Shown: piece after piece, positions 59,912-64,000 of the stretch
Numbering within the stretch: the first letter of the stretch is position 1
Layout: every line of letters begins with the position of its first letter
Assembly (NCBI GenBank): GCA_022496805.1
Contig: CM040093.1
Coordinates: 4,962,501 to 5,026,500 of the forward strand
Length of the DNA stretch: 64,000 bases
Reading direction: 5' to 3'
Origin: Pohlia nutans
Taxonomy: Eukaryota; Streptophyta; Bryopsida; Bryales; Mniaceae
Notes under the pieces: generated by a model
The model's database searches: none
The model's input: only the letters and a program-made list of their open reading frames with translations
What the model was told of the DNA's origin: nothing
Program-made: the position numbers and the translations under genes

Positions 59912-61272
59912 TTAACCCCTAAATGACCAAGGGTGATAAATATTAGTAAAAATTCATTCACCAAACCACTTTTTGCAATCCAAAAAAATACTATAGAATT
60001 CTGTAGAAATATAGCTTTATGCATGTGTGAACTTTGTAGAAAGGGAGTGATTTGTGAAAATGTTATGCCTCATTTCATGTTAACCCTTTAGTGCCTAGGG
60101 TACTGTAGCAGACAGCTCTGGATTTCAGTGGGTTTTTCCACTGTGGTTGAGACTACCAAAAATAGAATGGGTTAAATTAGAAAGTAACCATACAATTCTA
60201 TTCTCAACTCGAGAGCACACATTTTATTAAAATTTGAGAATCATCCGATGGTGGGATCGGAAGATTATAGTATGTATTTGAACTGTATAATGCACGCTCA
60301 AAAACGAGATTTTGGGGGGTGTGTGACTTCAAAGTTAAATAGAATTTGAGGTAAATTTTCAAAAATAAAAGCAACGAAGTTCAGCTATGCCCTATGTCAA
60401 CACCTCTCCGTTGCAATCTTTCATATCAAAAATAGACTCACACATAATTATTGTGAGATTCATAAGTGAAAGTGATTTGTCCATGTACGGTTCAGGACAA
60501 AATTTTATACGTTGAAAATTGACAGGAGTGGGTACATTAATCAAGATCGGATTACACACACTAATGGAAGATGAAGAAGAGAACACAATCCAAAAAAATA
60601 AAACAAGATAACAAACTTCCAAACACAAGAAATACTACACAATACATATGTTGTATTTGTAAGTATTTACTGTATTTTCAAGTATTTGTAGTATTTTGCG
60701 TTCTGTTGATAGGTATTTTGATAGTTGTACAATTCCAAATTGAAAATTTCTTTTTCTGGAAGGTGCGTAATGTATGTGCGCAAATCTGAACTTCAAAACT
60801 GAAGTTCCAATTCTTCACGGATTCTCTGCTATTTGCATTTCGGACATTGTAGTGACCATAATGTGGTTTGCTAGGCACTAAAGGGTTAAAGTGATTCACC
60901 AAAGTTTTCTTAGATCTTAATTCAAAGGTGTTATTGAAACAATCAACTCTTAAAAAGTAAGCAACCAAAAAATCTCCAAAAATCACTACACTTAGAGTAT
61001 TACATTTCAACCCATCACAACAAATTTCAATCATAGACTGTCAACATCTTATTGATAATTAAATCACAAAAATAATTGAATTTTAAGTTTCAAATTTTAT
61101 ACAAAAATATTGGTAACAACAATCATAGCTCTAACCATATGATAGAATCTAAATTCATAATGTACAACTTCTATTCATACATCAAGCTCAAAACATTCCT
61201 TCTAGTTGCATTTTATAATGCATATTTGCAGTTCTCCAAATGTGAAGAGGGGTGTGGTCCTTTAGGGGTTGG
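59912..61272. mobile_element. piggyBac-type MITE, family B, split by a nested insertion
   Basis: Starts TTAACCCCTAAATGACC, whose first 16 bases equal the terminus of the 14.6-kb palindromic element. Right end GGTCCTTTAGGGGTT followed by GG (TTAA mutated). The body is interrupted at 60080-60889 by a family A element; without it the two halves align to other family B copies with no gap. Confidence 0.8.
60080..60889. mobile_element. piggyBac-type MITE, family A, 810 bp, nested
   Basis: TTAACCCTTTAGTGCCTAG on the left, inverted right end TTAACCCTTTAGTGCCTAG: 19 identical terminal bases, with intact TTAA on both sides. It is the best-preserved family A copy. No coding capacity. Confidence 0.88.
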
Positions 61273-62709
61273 CACTAACAATTTATAAATGGTTAGGTAT
61301 TAGAGGACAAACTTAGGTTTTTTTTGAAAAATTCAAGACAAATTCCTAGAAGATTGAGTGGTTTTTTATGGGTTAAATTTGACAAAGAATTGAGTAAAAT
61401 ATTGAAAATCAAAATTGAGTCTTTTTGTCATTGTGGGAGGTTGAAGTGAGAATGACTAGTCTCAATGGTGGAAGAGGTCTATAAGTGTCTTCTATAGTAC
61501 TACTACACCCATTATTGTGTTTAGTGTGAGATGCACTAATTGTTTTGAATTGATGATATCTTTTTACACAAGGAATATATTTTACAAAGTATGTTTGTAT
61601 ATATTGTATTATATGAGAACTACAAGATCTTCAGTCTTGGTAAAAGTATTTGTCTAATATAAAAACTAATAACCATAAGTAACAGTTAGTATGGCTTACT
61701 AATAACCATAAGTAACAGTTAGTATGGCTTAGACTAAATACGATAATGGGTGTAGTGGTTCAGATTTGTTTAATGTGTTACTTTATTTCAAACATTGTAT
61801 TTTCCCATAGAATCGTATCCTATAAGTGTGACTCTCAGGCGAGCCACTTAGTATAAATTAAATACCCTCCCTACGTGAAAATGATATTTAGCGGAGGGTT
61901 ATTAAATAATACAAATATATCTAGAATACCCATCAAATTTAAGAATATTTTAGATGTATTCTATAAATATTCTAAATATATTCTCTACATTAATTTATTT
62001 GGGGCTATTTTAAATCCAAATTAAAAAATATATTTCAATTATTATTTTAAATTGAATTAAATGAGCCCCTTTCTTTTCCTCACGTGATTTTAAAGGTTCT
62101 CCAGCAGTGAGCACGACTATTTTAAAAGCATGAATAGGTTAAAAATATGATTGACAAATGTAAATGTACCTCACAAATACATATAGTACATTCAATGATA
62201 ATAAAAATGTTTAGCAACTGAAAAGTCAAAACCTACTCACAATTTAACTCACCCTACATTCAGAACTTCAAAAATTCATAATTTATTTATGCAACACCCA
62301 AATAATACATTCATTAATCCCTTGAATTCCTCTTGAAATTGAAAATGGAATTCATAATAAAATGATTAATTCTAATAATAATCACACAGTGATGACAAAG
62401 CATAATATAATACAACAGTTCATGAAGTCCCTCTTTTCTATAATTGGTAGGCTACCTGCATGCAAGGTCATTTTTTTCATGAGCATGGCTGTGAGCACGA
62501 GCAATGTTAATTTCCAACAAATGAACTACCATTGGAACCTACAAAAATGGGAGAACTGAAGTTCTAAACATGACTCTTGTAAGGAGGACCACCTTCTGCC
62601 AGTGGTACGACCTGTTGTAGGTGAAAATTGAATCTTATCAAAAGATGCGCATTTGATCCAGTTCCAAAAGGGGGACATCCTGAACTACTCTATTATGTTA
62701 TCAGGGATT
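61273..62709. other. AT-rich intergenic DNA with a short direct repeat
   Basis: TAATAACCATAAGTAACAGT followed by TAGTATGGCTTA occurs twice in tandem at about 61667-61731. No gene is supported. Confidence 0.45.
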
Positions 62710-63805
62710 TTAACCCTTAACCCCTAAACGTCCAGGCATCCAGTTTCTGGATGTTTGTTGGTCAAACCCAATTTTGATCTTGAAGACGACTTTTGTTGCT
62801 AATACACCCAACTAAGAAAATGAAGTTTATTAAGTCTAGTTTGAACTCCACTTTTCAAATCTTAAAAATTCCAATTATTGAGTATTTTATTGCTTGTGCA
62901 AGCTTTGTAGCTCAAGGTTTGAATTACACTACATAGGATGTTCACCTTTCGAATTTCAAAATTTAAATAAAAAATTTCTATGGAAAACATATCATGTGAT
63001 TCTCCATTGTAATTTGCACCTTCTCCCAAAAAAAATATTAAATTTTTAAAGCTTTTTTGTAATAAAAATTATTTTTTGAAGTATTTGACTTAAAAATTTG
63101 TTAAAAAGGCCGTATTAAATATTAAAAAATCTGAAAATTTCAAGACTGATAGGAAACATTCAATTCCATGCATGAAAAATATTACAAAATATATTTTGAT
63201 AAATCTTGAAGGCTAAATTGTGTAGTTTGACTTTCCTACAAAGGAGTGGTACGTTTAAGGGTTAAGTGTGCAAGGAGCCCCGCAGGGCCATGCTTGATCG
63301 TTTTTCAGTCAAACACTGATTTTCACCTAGTTCCTAATTTCAAATGAAAATGGTCCCAACTAAGAAAGTGTGGGGGCTACCTTCTACTTTTTAGTCCAAT
63401 TTACAGTTCTTCAAAATTGTTAAAACTGCGTTTTTTATAGCACTTTAAAGCTCAAAATCCTAAAATTCCAATATACATTGCAGAAAATGTTTTTCTATCA
63501 AATTTCTTTTTATGTAAGCTCAAGAAGCATGCCACCTACACCTTGTTGTTCATCACTATTAATTTCATTTTCCCTAAAATTTCATACTATTCTAAACTTT
63601 TGTGTAATTACTATGATTTTTAGAAGAAAAAACTTTGAAAAATCTTATATTTTATTTATTTATTTAAATAATTAAGAAAAAATCAGGGTAAATCGGTTTA
63701 ACAATACCTTATATGAGAAAAATACCAGAAAATATAATATATTTAAAATGTGATGAATTGATGAGGTTTGACCGAGTAATTGTAGTGTGGACGCTTAAGG
63801 GTTAA
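62710..63805. mobile_element. piggyBac-type MITE carrying a nested family D element in its terminus
   Basis: The outer right end, inverted, is TTAACCCTTAAGCGTCC. The outer left end reads TTAACCC, is interrupted by 62717-63265, and resumes AAGTGTGCAAGGAG. Removing the insert plus one TTAA leaves TTAACCCTTAAGTGTGC, matching the right end. Confidence 0.8.
62717..63265. mobile_element. piggyBac-type MITE, family D, 549 bp, nested
   Basis: TTAACCCCTAAACGTCCAGG to inverted TTAACCCTTAAACGTACC, nearly identical to 25293-25840. It used the TTAA at bases 8-11 of the outer element's terminal repeat as its target. Confidence 0.88.
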
Positions 63806-64000
63806 CCTTACACCTGGTTTAACTGCACCTGCTGTGAGGGCCACGCTGTCTGTCCACGTGGGCTTGCACTGTTGCCATCTGTCAGAATACGTGGCAGCCA
63901 GCAAAGCAATTCAAGTGTCCATTTTAAATTTTTGTGGAGGCTATTGACTGGCATACTCGTGGCTCTCCAGCACACAAAAATCTTCTGTTAGTCTCACCCG

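Noticed and set aside
522..63805. CCCTAAA/TTTAGGG motifs could be interstitial telomere repeats.
   Set aside because: They occur as single units next to TTAA, in inverted pairs bounding defined elements, and never as tandem arrays. They are piggyBac-type termini.
1..64000. CRISPR arrays, bacterial operons, rRNA or clear tRNA genes.
   Set aside because: None seen. Spliced genes and plant-type repeats make a prokaryotic reading untenable. tRNA genes cannot be excluded by eye.

Overview
The window looks like nuclear DNA from a plastid-bearing land plant. The genes are split by many short GT-AG introns. Telobox-like AAACCCTAA motifs lie just upstream of genes. One gene encodes an organelle-targeted homologue of bacterial RimP. 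Around these genes lies AT-rich DNA full of transposon remnants. The mix of intact piggyBac, Tc1/mariner, Copia and LINE pieces suggests a bryophyte, lycophyte or fern more than a flowering plant, but that is an inference and not a species call.

Layout. 1-12.2 kb: no convincing gene; many short non-autonomous piggyBac-type elements with TTAA target sites, CACTA-like termini, an AT microsatellite and a tandem array with a unit of about 117 bp. 12.2-31.8 kb: the gene island. Two apparently intact 13-exon genes for a TRF4/5-type (PAPD5-like) non-canonical poly(A) polymerase face away from each other as a large inverted duplication (about 12.15-17.8 kb on the minus strand and 26.04-31.87 kb on the plus strand). 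Between them lie a small membrane-like orphan gene (18270-18638, plus) and a five-exon RimP-like gene (21639-23816, minus). 31.9-41.4 kb: transposon graveyard with piggyBac MITEs, two other MITEs, a palindromic Tc1/mariner derivative, an internally deleted Copia element with two LTRs, and a LINE reverse-transcriptase fragment. 41.4-56.1 kb: the most striking object, a 14.6-kb piggyBac-type unit bounded by TTAA on both sides. It is a giant palindrome: two about 6.35-kb inverted arms, identical wherever compared, flank a 1.95-kb unique centre, and each arm carries the intact DDD catalytic exon of a piggyBac transposase. 56.1-64 kb: more TTAA-flanked MITEs, including two clear nested insertions.

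How the parts relate. The palindromic piggyBac and many small elements share the terminus TTAACCCCTAAA, and one MITE shares the first 16 bases. The transposase is therefore a candidate source for mobilising the small elements in trans. The Tc1 derivative repeats the same unusual topology, with the transposase 3' end duplicated in inverted orientation so that both termini are the same end. The host genes serve RNA surveillance (TRF4) and probably organelle ribosome maturation (RimP-like). Nothing in the window links their functions.
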